A stretch of 32,923 nucleotides of DNA. Origin: Oscillospiraceae bacterium (GTDB taxonomy: Bacteria; Bacillota; Clostridia; Oscillospirales; Ruminococcaceae). The stretch lies in contig JAJQIG010000031.1 in the NCBI GenBank assembly GCA_021199335.1, forward strand, positions 1 through 32,923. The letters are read 5' to 3'. The notes under the pieces are model-generated. The model saw nothing but the letters and a program-made list of their open reading frames with translations. It searched no databases and was not told the origin of the DNA. A program made the translations under genes and the position numbers. Shown in pieces: positions 7,637 through 16,360 of the stretch (positions within the stretch are counted from its first letter, which is position 1; each line of letters starts with the position of its first letter).

Positions 7637-7728
7637 TTTTAAGAAACCCTTTGTTTGAGAATTATGTCTTTTTTTGAAGCGGCTTAAATGTAATTTTGAG
7701 AAACTTAGCTTATGGAAGGAAGTCGATT

Positions 7729-9138
7729 ATGGATTCTGACGGGTTTGCGGGGAGCATTGTTATCCTTGCGCTTATACTTATCAAGGCTTTTATGACAGTG
7801 TGCGAATATGCGGTGACGGAAATGAACGACGCAAGGGCGCACAGCCTCGAAAACGGGGGAGCCCGTGAACGGCGGCTTCGGAAGCTGCTTGAAAAGCCCT
7901 CCGAGCTGATGACGGCTTTTTCGGTAAACAGAATTTTTTCGGCGATCCTTATCGCCTATGCCGCACTGTTTGCTTATTCCGTTCCGCTTGGGAATTTCAT
8001 TGAAAAATGTATTAACGGCGAATCGGTCGGCGGCAATGTCGGCAATGTGACGGTTTCATACGCCGCGGCGTGCGTTATTATTCTTATTGCCGCAGTGTTC
8101 GTTCTTACGGTGTTCTGCGAGGGCTTGCCGAAGAAGCTCGTTTTCTCCTTCAATACCGATAGGCTTGCCGTCAGGTGCAGCATTTACGTGAAAATAATGC
8201 TTGTACTGTTTACTCCCATGACCGCTCTCTCCAACGCCGTTGTTAAGCTTATTTCATGGCTTTTCGGATCAAAGGCGCAGGAAAATCCCGACAGCGTTAC
8301 CGAGGAGGAAATCCTTATGATGGTGGATGCGGGCAACGAAACGGGCGTTATCGAAGAAAATCAGAAGGAAATGATTAATAATGTTTTTGAATTCGATGAC
8401 CTTACCGTTTCCGATGTTATGACGCACCGCACGGATATTGTCGGAACGGAAACGGAAGCCCCGATTTCCGAGGTCGTCAACGCCGCCATAAGCAGCGGAT
8501 TTTCAAGAATTCCCGTATATGAGGACAGCATTGACCGAATTTCGGGGGTTGTCTGCGTTAAAGACCTTCTGTGTATGGTCGGCTCGGACGCGGCTTCAAG
8601 CGCCAAGGCAAAGGATTTTATCAGAGAAACGATATATGTCCCCGAGTCAATGCCCTGCGGCGAGCTTTTCAAGCTTTTTACCGCAAAAAAGATGCAGATG
8701 GCCGTTGTTGCCGATGAGTACGGCGGAACGGCGGGAATTGTCACTATGGAGGATGTTGTTGAATCCATTGTAGGCAATATTCAGGACGAATATGACGATG
8801 AGGAAGAGGAAATCAAGCAAATTTCGGATAACACCTATACCATAAGCGGCGGCGCCGCACCCGAGGCTGTGTTTGAACAGCTGGGGCTTGCCATTACCGA
8901 TGATAACGGCTTCGATACAATGAGCGGTTTTATCGTTAACCTGCTCGGGCGCATTCCCGGGGAAAACGAAAACCCAACCGTTCGCTGCGAAAATGTGCTT
9001 TTTACGGTTCTTATTACCGAGGATATGTGCATTGAAAAGCTGAAAGCCGAAATATGCGGCGACACAATCAGCGAAGATGACAATAATATAAATTTAAAGG
9101 AGAATGATGAAACCCATGAACGTGAAGAAAAAAATTAG
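7729..9138 (+). CDS. CNNM/CBS membrane protein (HlyC/CorC family)
   Basis: Members of this family are membrane proteins linked to magnesium or other cation efflux. The 469-residue protein has an N-terminal DUF21/CNNM domain with three to four hydrophobic segments (about residues 8-25, 60-85, 105-130, 145-175). Two CBS domains follow (FDDLTVSDVMTHRTDIVG to about residue 350, including FSRIPVYEDSIDRISGVV and AVVADEYGGTAGIVTMEDV), then the CorC/HlyC C-terminal domain (NTYTISGGAAPEAVFEQLG...FDTMSGFIVNLLGRIP). ATG 7729 has AGGA 8 bases upstream; a TTG-initiated in-frame extension lacks a site. Its last 32 bases overlap the start of the first transglutaminase-like gene, so the two are almost certainly co-expressed. 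Substrate unknown. Confidence 0.93.
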   Translation: MDSDGFAGSIVILALILIKAFMTVCEYAVTEMNDARAHSLENGGARERRLRKLLEKPSELMTAFSVNRIFSAILIAYAALFAYSVPLGNFIEKCINGESVGGNVGNVTVSYAAACVIILIAAVFVLTVFCEGLPKKLVFSFNTDRLAVRCSIYVKIMLVLFTPMTALSNAVVKLISWLFGSKAQENPDSVTEEEILMMVDAGNETGVIEENQKEMINNVFEFDDLTVSDVMTHRTDIVGTETEAPISEVVNAAISSGFSRIPVYEDSIDRISGVVCVKDLLCMVGSDAASSAKAKDFIRETIYVPESMPCGELFKLFTAKKMQMAVVADEYGGTAGIVTMEDVVESIVGNIQDEYDDEEEEIKQISDNTYTISGGAAPEAVFEQLGLAITDDNGFDTMSGFIVNLLGRIPGENENPTVRCENVLFTVLITEDMCIEKLKAEICGDTISEDDNNINLKENDETHEREEKN

Positions 9139-10732
9139 CCTTGCGTTGGCAGCGATTTTGTGTATGTCCGTCCTTGCAACGGGCTGTAAGAAAACGGATG
9201 AGGACACAAGCGGCCTTACCGAAGCCACCGTTTCAATGTCCGAACCCACTCAGATGACAACAACCGAGGAAACGACCGAAACAACAACCGAGGAAACCAC
9301 CGAAGAAACAACTGAGGAAACAACCGAAGCAACAACCGAATCGGAAACCTCCGCTTCAACCTCCTCCGCAACAACCGCCGCTTCAACCTCAAAGGAGTGG
9401 AGCGAAACCGAGCTTAGCGAGGTTATGTACACCACGCAGGCATGCTATTCAAGGATAAAGCCTATTATCGGCTCCCAAACCGTTGACCAGTACAGCAAGG
9501 GAACAAAGGTTGAGGTCGTTGCCGCAACCGATACGGGATATTACAAAATTGCGGACGGTTCATTTATCCATTCCGATTATCTTACCGAGGAAAAGCCTTC
9601 ATCTGCCACAACAACCACTACCGCCGCTTCAACCACCACGGAAGCAACAACCACAACCAAAACCTCAAGCAGCGGAACATCGGTTGTTTCAACCTCATAC
9701 AATATTGATTACACAACAAGATACGGCTACAAAACCCTTACAAAGAGCCAGCAAACTCTTTACGGAAACATTGTAGAGGCCGCCGAAAAGCTTGAAACAA
9801 AGGTATCCGTTCCATCGGGACTTCTTACCGAGGATGTCATTAAGGTATATCTTATGGTATTCAACCAAGAGCCGCAGCTCTTCTGGCTTTCCAGAACCAT
9901 CCCCTCCTACGGCAGTACGATCACTCTTACATATGAGTATTCCGAAAGTGAGATAAAGTCAATTCAGAGCAATATCGATTCAACCGTAAAGTCAATTCTT
10001 TCAACCGCTAACCAATATACAAGCACCGTAAGCAAGCTCAAGGTATTCTATGACTGGATTATAAAGAACAACGAGTTCAGCAAGTCGGAAAGCGCTGACA
10101 CCTGCTCAATCAAGAACGGCCTTACGGCGGGCGGATACCTCCAGTGCAACGGCTATTCAAAATCGTTCCAGTACCTTTGCGACCTTGCGGGAATTGAAAG
10201 CATGGTTATCATCGGAACAAACCCCGAGGGCGCGTCACACTCATGGAACGTTGTTTACTGCGATAACGGATACTACAACATCGACCCGACATGGGGCGAC
10301 CCGACCAACGACCATGACGCAAACTATGTAAGATACAACTGGTTCCTTGTTCCCGATTCATGGATTACAAATGACCACATCAACGTTAACCTCTACTTCA
10401 AGAAGAACGGCTCGACAATCAAGCTCTTTGACCCCCCTGCCTGCACAAAGACAGCCTGCAACTACTTCAAGGCTTACAACAAGGAATACGATAACCTTGA
10501 CGATGCCGTTCAGGGTATGTACAGCGAGCTTGCATCCGCTATAAAGGCGGGCAAAAACGTTGCCGAAATCAGAGTTACAACCTCAAGCATGTGGGATACT
10601 CTCCTTTCCGACAGCTATGCAAAGGCATTCCAGAAATATGCTAAGGAACAGGGCAATGTAAGCAAGCTCTCAAGGCAGAAAACATACAGCGACGGGGTTC
10701 TTGTCGTTCAGTATGATATTTTCTACAACTAA
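9107..10732 (+). CDS. Transglutaminase-like lipoprotein 1, with SH3-like domain
   Basis: The protein is an exported lipoprotein (basic start, hydrophobic core, LATGC lipobox). It has a long Thr/Glu linker of TTEETTE units, then an SH3-like module (about residues 100-160, VMYTTQACYSRI to GSFIHSDYL). A second Thr-rich linker follows, then an N-terminal helical region with NQEPQLFWLS, and a transglutaminase-like domain. The papain-like triad is complete: C347 in LQCNGYSKSF, H378 in SHSWN, D393 in NIDPTWGD. Such domains act as proteases, peptide cyclases or cross-linkers; which applies here is unknown. Start choice is uncertain: AAAGGAG at 9096-9102 could serve ATG 9107 or ATG 9116. It overlaps the CNNM gene by 32 bases. 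It is the only one of the five paralogues with an SH3-like domain, which may bind the wall. Confidence 0.9.
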   Translation: MKPMNVKKKISLALAAILCMSVLATGCKKTDEDTSGLTEATVSMSEPTQMTTTEETTETTTEETTEETTEETTEATTESETSASTSSATTAASTSKEWSETELSEVMYTTQACYSRIKPIIGSQTVDQYSKGTKVEVVAATDTGYYKIADGSFIHSDYLTEEKPSSATTTTTAASTTTEATTTTKTSSSGTSVVSTSYNIDYTTRYGYKTLTKSQQTLYGNIVEAAEKLETKVSVPSGLLTEDVIKVYLMVFNQEPQLFWLSRTIPSYGSTITLTYEYSESEIKSIQSNIDSTVKSILSTANQYTSTVSKLKVFYDWIIKNNEFSKSESADTCSIKNGLTAGGYLQCNGYSKSFQYLCDLAGIESMVIIGTNPEGASHSWNVVYCDNGYYNIDPTWGDPTNDHDANYVRYNWFLVPDSWITNDHINVNLYFKKNGSTIKLFDPPACTKTACNYFKAYNKEYDNLDDAVQGMYSELASAIKAGKNVAEIRVTTSSMWDTLLSDSYAKAFQKYAKEQGNVSKLSRQKTYSDGVLVVQYDIFYN

Positions 10733-10780
10733 AAAAGAATAATTTACGGGGTAATGCCGAAAAGGTGTTTTCCGTATCCT

Positions 10781-10812
10781 TACGGGCGGAATAAAATAAA
10801 ATTCTGCCCGTA
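10781..10812 (+). other. Stem-loop between lipoproteins 1 and 2
   Basis: TACGGGCGGAAT (10781-10792) pairs with ATTCTGCCCGTA (10801-10812) in a 12-bp stem with one G-U pair. The following sequence has only a short T-run (CGATTTTGATAC), so partial attenuation or mRNA stabilisation is more likely than full termination. Confidence 0.55.
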
Positions 10813-10845
10813 TCGATTTTGATACAGGAGAAAGGATTTTTTGAA

Positions 10846-12228
10846 ATGCTTAAACTAAAAAAAATAAGCGCAATTCTTGCGTGTTTTCTTTCAATCGCCA
10901 TTTTTGCAACAGGCTGCGGGGGCGATGATGACGACAGCTCCGCCGAGGTTGTTACAAACGTTATAACCGAAGCCGACGGCGATGAGGACGGCGGAACAAC
11001 AACCGCTTCCGTTCAGCTTGAAACGGAGGTTGTTACAGACGCCGACGGAAATGCGGTAACGGGAGTTGGCGGAAATCCCATTACCGAGATGGTTACGGAA
11101 AAGCCCGCCGAAACGGGAACGCTTTCCGAGGAGGATATTCAGGCTGTAATGACGGCAACCGTTACTCAGGCTACAACAATCGTTAATTCCTCCGTTGATA
11201 ACACAACAAGATATGCCTACAATACCCTTGACGATGACGAAAAGGCTCTTTACGACGCAATTCTCGGCGCCGCTTCCACCATGAGCCCCAAAATTTTCGG
11301 AACGGATAACCTCAGCATGGAGAAATGGGCAAAGGTTTTCGGTATGGTTTACAATCAGGAGCCTCAGCTTTTCTGGCTCAGCAGTAAAATTAAAATCGGA
11401 AGACTTTACTTTAATGAAACTGATACGGAGCAAATCGCCGCCATGCAAAAGGAAATCGACACAACGGTAAATCAGCTTGTTTCCGAAGCAAACAAAAAAT
11501 CCTCAACCTTTGATAAGCTCAAGGTTTTTCATGATTATCTCGTCCTTAACTCAACATTTGAAAAGGATGACGCCGCAGGCAGCTACAACCAGTCCATTTA
11601 TAACGCCTTTTCGGGCGGGACAAGCTCGCAGGGCAACATCCAATGCTCGGGCTATGCAAAGGCCATGCAGTACCTCTGCGACCAGGTCGGAATTGACTGC
11701 ATTGTAATTACCGGAACAAACAGCGAGGGAGCTTCCCACGCATGGAACAAGGTTAAGGTTGAGGGAGAATGGTATAACCTTGACTGCACATGGGACGATC
11801 CTATCCTTACAACTCCCGTTTATAATTACATAAGATACAACAACTTTCTTGTCCCCGATTCATGGATTAACGAAAAAACGCACTTCAACATAAACTCTGT
11901 AACCCTTAATTCGGGCGGAACATTCTCCTACTTCACTCCGCCGACAGCGACGGCAACTGCCCAGAATTACTTTATTAAGAACAACCTTGTTTACTCCGAT
12001 TTCGATTCAGCTGATGCGGCGTTGAAGAAGGCTCTTGAGGATACAGCCTCCGCAGGCGGCACTGTTGCCGAAATTATGGTTGATTCAAAGGATGTTTATA
12101 ACAAGCTCGTTTCCGACCTTAAGGGTTATCAGGACTATATTAAAGGCAAAAATTCTTCCGTAAAGGGCGTTGCGGATAACTGCAACGAATATATGCTGAT
12201 TGTTCAGCTTGATATTAAGTATAACTGA
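10846..12228 (+). CDS. Transglutaminase-like lipoprotein 2
   Basis: This 460-residue lipoprotein has the lipobox FATGC, an acidic linker (GGDDDDSS and following) and a Thr/Val-rich spacer. It then has the same conserved N-terminal module as its neighbour, with TTRYAYNTLDDDEKALYDAI and an identical NQEPQLFWLS motif. The transglutaminase-like domain carries C267 (IQCSGYAKAM), H298 (SHAWN) and D313 (NLDCTWDDP), a complete triad. It has no SH3 domain. ATG 10846 is preceded by AAAGGA 9 bases upstream; an in-frame TTG at 10819 has no site. The stop codon overlaps the start of the third paralogue (ATGA), indicating translational coupling. The final residues (MLIVQLDIKYN) match the end of lipoprotein 1 (VVQYDIFYN), supporting recent tandem duplication. 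Confidence 0.9.
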   Translation: MLKLKKISAILACFLSIAIFATGCGGDDDDSSAEVVTNVITEADGDEDGGTTTASVQLETEVVTDADGNAVTGVGGNPITEMVTEKPAETGTLSEEDIQAVMTATVTQATTIVNSSVDNTTRYAYNTLDDDEKALYDAILGAASTMSPKIFGTDNLSMEKWAKVFGMVYNQEPQLFWLSSKIKIGRLYFNETDTEQIAAMQKEIDTTVNQLVSEANKKSSTFDKLKVFHDYLVLNSTFEKDDAAGSYNQSIYNAFSGGTSSQGNIQCSGYAKAMQYLCDQVGIDCIVITGTNSEGASHAWNKVKVEGEWYNLDCTWDDPILTTPVYNYIRYNNFLVPDSWINEKTHFNINSVTLNSGGTFSYFTPPTATATAQNYFIKNNLVYSDFDSADAALKKALEDTASAGGTVAEIMVDSKDVYNKLVSDLKGYQDYIKGKNSSVKGVADNCNEYMLIVQLDIKYN

Positions 12229-13373
12229 TGAAAAATCGTTGTTTATCTGCGGCAGCGGCGGCGTTTTTGCTCTGCCTTGCCGCCTGCTCCCCCGTTAATG
12301 AGAATGTTTCCGACACGCAGAGCGGAACGGCGGTCTATATCTCCCCAAAATCGGAGGAGGACGGCTCAAACTCCGATTTTGTAAGAAGCACCCTTACGGA
12401 TGAGGAAATTACCGCATATGACCGTCTTGTGGAGGCAGTCGGCAATTATGACGGCACGATAGTGTTCCCCGAAAGCTTTGACAGGGAAAAAATGCGGAAA
12501 ATTTTCGCCCTTGTTTATACCCAAGAGAACAGAATTTTCTGGCTCGACAGTAAATTTTACTGCGATGAGGAAACAAAAACAATAAATCTTTTCTACCGCT
12601 ATGATAAGGAAAAGTCAGACAACATGAGGGTGGCTCTCGAAATGAAGGCGGGGGAAATTATCTCCTCCGTGCCCGAAGGCAGCTCCGATTATGACAAAAT
12701 ATTGGCTTTCCACGATGCGATTATTCTCGGCTGCGACTTCGCCAAGGACGGCGAATACTCAAATACCGCCTACGGAGCAATTGTGGACGGTTTTGCGCAG
12801 TGCGAAGGATACGCCTTTGCGTTGGCTTACCTTTGCAGCGCGGCGGGCATCGAAAACTATGTCGTTCAGGGAAGCAACAGCGAGGGCGCAAGCCATGCGT
12901 GGAACAAGGTCTATGCGGACGGCGACTGGTACAACGTTGACTGCACATGGGACGACCCCATTCTGAAATACGAAAACCCCGATTATATTCGACATGATTA
13001 TTTCTTTGTTTCGGATGCTGAAATAAACAACAAAACCCATTTCCCCGACACAAGCCTGTTTGAACCCATCGAATGCACGAAATCCGACGGAAATTATTTC
13101 GTCCGCAGCGGTCTTATGTTCAGCGCCGCAGACGATGGGATTTCAAGGCTTTCCGAAGAAATCCGCTCCGCCGTTCCAAACGGGAATCACGAAGTGGAAA
13201 TAAGATTTACTGCGGAGGAAGCCTATAAGCAGGCTTCGGCTCAGCTCTTTGACAATAACGGCCTAAAGCAGATTATTGAGGACCTAAACGGAAATTACAG
13301 CCTTAAAATTCAATCTGCGCACAAAAATGTTAACGACAGTATCTATGTGATACATATTTCGCTTATTTATTAA
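12228..13373 (+). CDS. Transglutaminase-like lipoprotein 3
   Basis: The smallest of the five at 381 residues. It has the lipobox LAAC with Cys near residue 20 and a short Ser/Asp linker rather than the long Thr-rich linkers of its neighbours. The conserved helical module shows TQENRIFWLD in place of NQEPQLFWLS. The catalytic-type residues are C192 (AQCEGYAFAL), H223 (SHAWN) and D238 (NVDCTWDDP). Its ATG overlaps the stop of lipoprotein 2 by one base, so it is probably made by coupled translation. A mobile linker is nearly absent, which would place the domain close to the membrane. Substrate is unknown. Confidence 0.9.
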   Translation: MKNRCLSAAAAAFLLCLAACSPVNENVSDTQSGTAVYISPKSEEDGSNSDFVRSTLTDEEITAYDRLVEAVGNYDGTIVFPESFDREKMRKIFALVYTQENRIFWLDSKFYCDEETKTINLFYRYDKEKSDNMRVALEMKAGEIISSVPEGSSDYDKILAFHDAIILGCDFAKDGEYSNTAYGAIVDGFAQCEGYAFALAYLCSAAGIENYVVQGSNSEGASHAWNKVYADGDWYNVDCTWDDPILKYENPDYIRHDYFFVSDAEINNKTHFPDTSLFEPIECTKSDGNYFVRSGLMFSAADDGISRLSEEIRSAVPNGNHEVEIRFTAEEAYKQASAQLFDNNGLKQIIEDLNGNYSLKIQSAHKNVNDSIYVIHISLIY

Positions 13374-13407
13374 TTTCCGCTGATTTGAAAGCAAGAGGGA
13401 TTGTTTA

Positions 13408-14976
13408 ATGATGAAGCAAAGCATAAAAAAAATATATGCGATTGTCCTTGCGCTGACCTTTGCCGCCGCAGCCTTGTCCGCCTGCACCACCGAAAGCACT
13501 GCGGATTGGGAGGATACCCTGCCCTCCGCCGTGACAACAACCGCAGAGAAAACCGTTGTTGTTATCGAGGAGGACACAAAGCCGCCCATTTCAATCTCAA
13601 TGCCCGAAACAACAACCACAACAGAAAGAAAAACGGAGCTTGCTACCTCCCTTAAAACCGAAACCGAGGAGGAGGACGAGCTCCCGAGCGAAACCCAAAC
13701 AGTTACGGGGATCCCGAGCGTTCCCGCCGCCGACCTTACTTCAACCGTAACAACCGTACCAACGACGGTTACGGCCTCCGTGCCGACGGAAACAACCTCC
13801 GTAAGCTCGGAAAGCACCGTTGTGGAAAGCTCCGCCGTAAGCACCTTGGACTCATCGGGAACCTCCGACAGCTCCTCCTCCGCCGAAGCCTCGGATGGGC
13901 TTAACAGCAGGGGAGAAAAAATTTATATTTTCAACGACCCGATAAGCAGGCCATACTGCTACAGCTTCCTCAGCGATAACCTTAAAGCGGCATATGACGT
14001 TATGATTGAAGCAATACAGAACCATGAATCGGACGTTAAATTCCCCGATGATGTTAAAATTACATCGCAGGAATACTGCGACCTTTACCAAATGATTTAT
14101 GATAACGAGCATTCCGTGTTCTATATAGGAACCCAGATGAAATATACTACTAAGGTTTCAACCAAAACCGTAAGCGGAGCGGAGCTTGACTATATTTACA
14201 CCACAGACGAGGTTGCGGCAATGCAGGAAAAGATTGATGCCGCCGCCAATGAAATTATTTCGGAAATAGCCGAGGATATGTCGGAATATGAAATAGTTAA
14301 GCTCTTCTTTGATAAGCTTGCGGGCGAGGTTGTCTACGATGAAAGCGCTTCAAACCTGCGTGACATCTACGGAAGCCTTGTTAACCATGCCGCCGTATGC
14401 GGCGGATACGCAAAGGCCTTCAGCTACCTTTGCGACAAGGTCGGCATTGAAAGCCTTACAATTACGGGCGATTTCGATGAGGTTCCGCATATGTGGAATA
14501 TGGTTAAGCTGGATGGGGAATGGTACCACGTTGATGCAACGGCGGGCTATGTTAAAAATCCCGTTGTACCCTATATAAGATACGATTACTTCTGCGTCAC
14601 CGACGCGCTTATTGCAAATTCCAGAACGGTTTACGAACAAAGCTACTCCTACCCCGTCGCTTCAGCCGATAAATATAATTACTACGTTTACAATAACCTC
14701 GTTGCAGACAGCACGGAAAGTGCGGAAAAGCTCCTTTTGGAGGGCATTGCGGCAGCAACGGCAAACGGCGATGGAGTAATACAGATTGCTTGTTCGGACG
14801 ATACCGTTTTCGATGAGGTTGTCTATTGGCTTTTTGATAAAAGCCAGGCAAACGCCCTTGATATTTATGACAAGGCATACAGCAGCGCCGAAAAAAAATA
14901 TAATTGTGAATCCATAGTTTATAATCAGGAAAAAGCAACAAGGGTAATAAAGCTTTTCCTTGAATATTTGGATTAA
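13408..14976 (+). CDS. Transglutaminase-like lipoprotein 4
   Basis: A 522-residue lipoprotein (LSAC lipobox near residue 26) with a very long Thr/Ser/Val/Glu linker of about 140 residues, an extended stalk. The conserved module is more divergent here (DNEHSVFYIG). The transglutaminase-like triad is C331 (AVCGGYAKAF), H361 in PHMWNMVK and D376 in WYHVDATAGY. The usual Thr-Trp-Asp after the catalytic Asp is replaced by Ala-Gly-Tyr, which may change the active-site wall. Together with lipoprotein 5 it uses HMWNMVK...WYHVD, whereas 1-3 use SH(A/S)WN...(Y)N(I/L/V)D, so two subfamilies are present. AGAGGGA lies upstream of the ATG. A short 34-base gap follows lipoprotein 3. Confidence 0.88.
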   Translation: MMKQSIKKIYAIVLALTFAAAALSACTTESTADWEDTLPSAVTTTAEKTVVVIEEDTKPPISISMPETTTTTERKTELATSLKTETEEEDELPSETQTVTGIPSVPAADLTSTVTTVPTTVTASVPTETTSVSSESTVVESSAVSTLDSSGTSDSSSSAEASDGLNSRGEKIYIFNDPISRPYCYSFLSDNLKAAYDVMIEAIQNHESDVKFPDDVKITSQEYCDLYQMIYDNEHSVFYIGTQMKYTTKVSTKTVSGAELDYIYTTDEVAAMQEKIDAAANEIISEIAEDMSEYEIVKLFFDKLAGEVVYDESASNLRDIYGSLVNHAAVCGGYAKAFSYLCDKVGIESLTITGDFDEVPHMWNMVKLDGEWYHVDATAGYVKNPVVPYIRYDYFCVTDALIANSRTVYEQSYSYPVASADKYNYYVYNNLVADSTESAEKLLLEGIAAATANGDGVIQIACSDDTVFDEVVYWLFDKSQANALDIYDKAYSSAEKKYNCESIVYNQEKATRVIKLFLEYLD

Positions 14977-15024
14977 AGCAGCATGGAAAAGCGCTGCTTT
15001 CCACTGCCGCCTTATGCGGCTTTT
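14975..15024 (+). terminator. Double hairpin between lipoproteins 4 and 5
   Basis: AAAGCAGC (14975-14982) pairs with GCTGCTTT (14993-15000), with the stop codon of lipoprotein 4 at its foot. A second stem GCCGC/GCGGC (15006-15010 and 15016-15020) is followed by TTTTCCCT. The second hairpin resembles a weak intrinsic terminator and could lower expression of lipoprotein 5. Confidence 0.55.
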
Positions 15025-15058
15025 CCCTAAAAGCTAACGGGCTTTGGAGGTATCTGAT

Positions 15059-16291
15059 TTGCGAAGGCTTTTACTTTCCGTTCTTGCGGCTGCGGTTCTT
15101 TTATGCGGCTGTTCGGACGAAACCGATGATTTGGACGAAAGATCCTTTGATGGAAGCTACCATGTAATTGCTGACGGAACAGCCGTCCTTATCGAGGGCG
15201 AGGATGTTTCCGAGCAGAAAACCGCCGTTTATATTCCCGATGGAATGGAAACGGTTTATGCAAGCGCACACCTTGACGAAGGTCAAAGGGAAATTTACGA
15301 TATGCTTGTTGAAAGCATTGGCAATTGCGAACAAAAGGCTCCTATGCTTGCCGATGCCTCAGTTTATACCACTCTGCTTAACCTTATAAGCATAGAGCAA
15401 TTGGGTTATGGCCATATTTCCGGCAGGAAGGTCGGCGAATATGATATGGAGAATCAATATTTCCCCGTTGAATTTACCTACCGCTACACGCCCGAGGAAA
15501 TGAGTAATATGAACCGCTCCGCAGAGGGCGTTGCAAACGAGATTATATCGGGCATTACCGATGATATGACGGTTTATGATAAGCTTAAATATTTTCATGA
15601 CTACCTTATAACACATTGCGAAAGCGATGAGGAGGATGAATACGCAAATACGATTTACGGCGCGCTTGTACGTGGAAAAGCCCTTTGCGAGGGTTATGCG
15701 AAAAGCTTTTCCTACCTTTGCAATAAGGTGGGAATCGAAAATATGATAGTCACAGGCTCAACCGACGTCGCCCATATGTGGAATATGGTTAAGGTTGACG
15801 GAAACTGGTATCATGTTGACGTAACGTGGGATAAACCGGAGGGGGCGCTTGCCGAGGAATATCCCGATATTATAATGTACCAATATTTTATGGTGACGGA
15901 TTCGGTTATTGAAAACGACCATGATATATGGACGCTTGGGTATACTCCCCCCCACGCCTACAGCACAAAGGAAAACTACTTTGTCAAGGAGGGGCTTTAT
16001 ATTTCGGACGAATCCGAACTTGAATCCATAATTGAGAATGCGTTCAGAAAGTCCGTTTCCAACCACAGCAGCACCGCTATGGTTAAGTTTGACACCACAA
16101 ATCTCATGCTTTCAACAATGCGTAATCTTGCCGAATCTGCGGAAAACGGCGGGGATTACCTTAAATCGGTGATAGACCGTGTAAGCGACAATTTCGGCGT
16201 TAAGCTGAATGTAAGCTGGACGGATTATTATTCGCCGTACAGAACCCTTGTATTTGTTATAGAATACGGAAGCGGGGGGACAGAGGATTGA
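15059..16291 (+). CDS. Transglutaminase-like lipoprotein 5
   Basis: A 410-residue lipoprotein with a short signal peptide ending LLCGC. I chose TTG 15059, preceded by GGAGG 8 bases upstream (15046-15050); an upstream in-frame TTG at 15044 overlaps that site. The conserved module has lost most of its FWL motif (SIEQLGYGHI). The transglutaminase-like triad is C210 (ALCEGYAKSF), H239 in AHMWNMVK and D254 in WYHVDVTWDKP. It is closest to lipoprotein 4. Its stop codon sits in the loop of the operon terminator. Substrate is unknown. Confidence 0.88.
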   Translation: MRRLLLSVLAAAVLLCGCSDETDDLDERSFDGSYHVIADGTAVLIEGEDVSEQKTAVYIPDGMETVYASAHLDEGQREIYDMLVESIGNCEQKAPMLADASVYTTLLNLISIEQLGYGHISGRKVGEYDMENQYFPVEFTYRYTPEEMSNMNRSAEGVANEIISGITDDMTVYDKLKYFHDYLITHCESDEEDEYANTIYGALVRGKALCEGYAKSFSYLCNKVGIENMIVTGSTDVAHMWNMVKVDGNWYHVDVTWDKPEGALAEEYPDIIMYQYFMVTDSVIENDHDIWTLGYTPPHAYSTKENYFVKEGLYISDESELESIIENAFRKSVSNHSSTAMVKFDTTNLMLSTMRNLAESAENGGDYLKSVIDRVSDNFGVKLNVSWTDYYSPYRTLVFVIEYGSGGTED

Positions 16292-16316
16292 TTCTGTCCC
16301 TCCGTTTTGTTTTTTG
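16274..16316 (+). terminator. Operon terminator overlapping the lipoprotein 5 stop codon
   Basis: GGGACAGA (16277-16284) pairs with TCTGTCCC (16293-16300); CGG/CCG extends the stem across a short offset. TTTTGTTTTTT follows. The TGA stop codon (16289-16291) lies within the hairpin loop. Confidence 0.8.
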
Positions 16317-16331
16317 GGGGTCTTTTTTGCG

Positions 16332-16360
16332 GAATAAGCGACCGCATATATTCATATAAT
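16332..16360 (+). promoter_or_regulatory. Possible sigma-E type promoter for yabP
   Basis: GAATAAG (16332-16338) and CATATAAT (16353-16360) are 14 bases apart and resemble the Bacillus sigma-E pattern (GMATA - 14/15 - CATAnnnT), which drives yabP there. The same -10 contains TATAAT, but no sigma-A -35 is found at 17 bases. The match is partial. Confidence 0.4.

Noticed and set aside
9238-9372. Short tandem units in the Thr/Glu linker, considered as a CRISPR or minisatellite
   Set aside because: The units are codon-level repeats of TTE in frame inside a gene, with no spacers.
9250-9435. Val/Ser-rich minus-strand frame in the linker of lipoprotein 1
   Set aside because: It is the reverse reading of the ACAACCGAGGAA-type Thr/Glu repeat.
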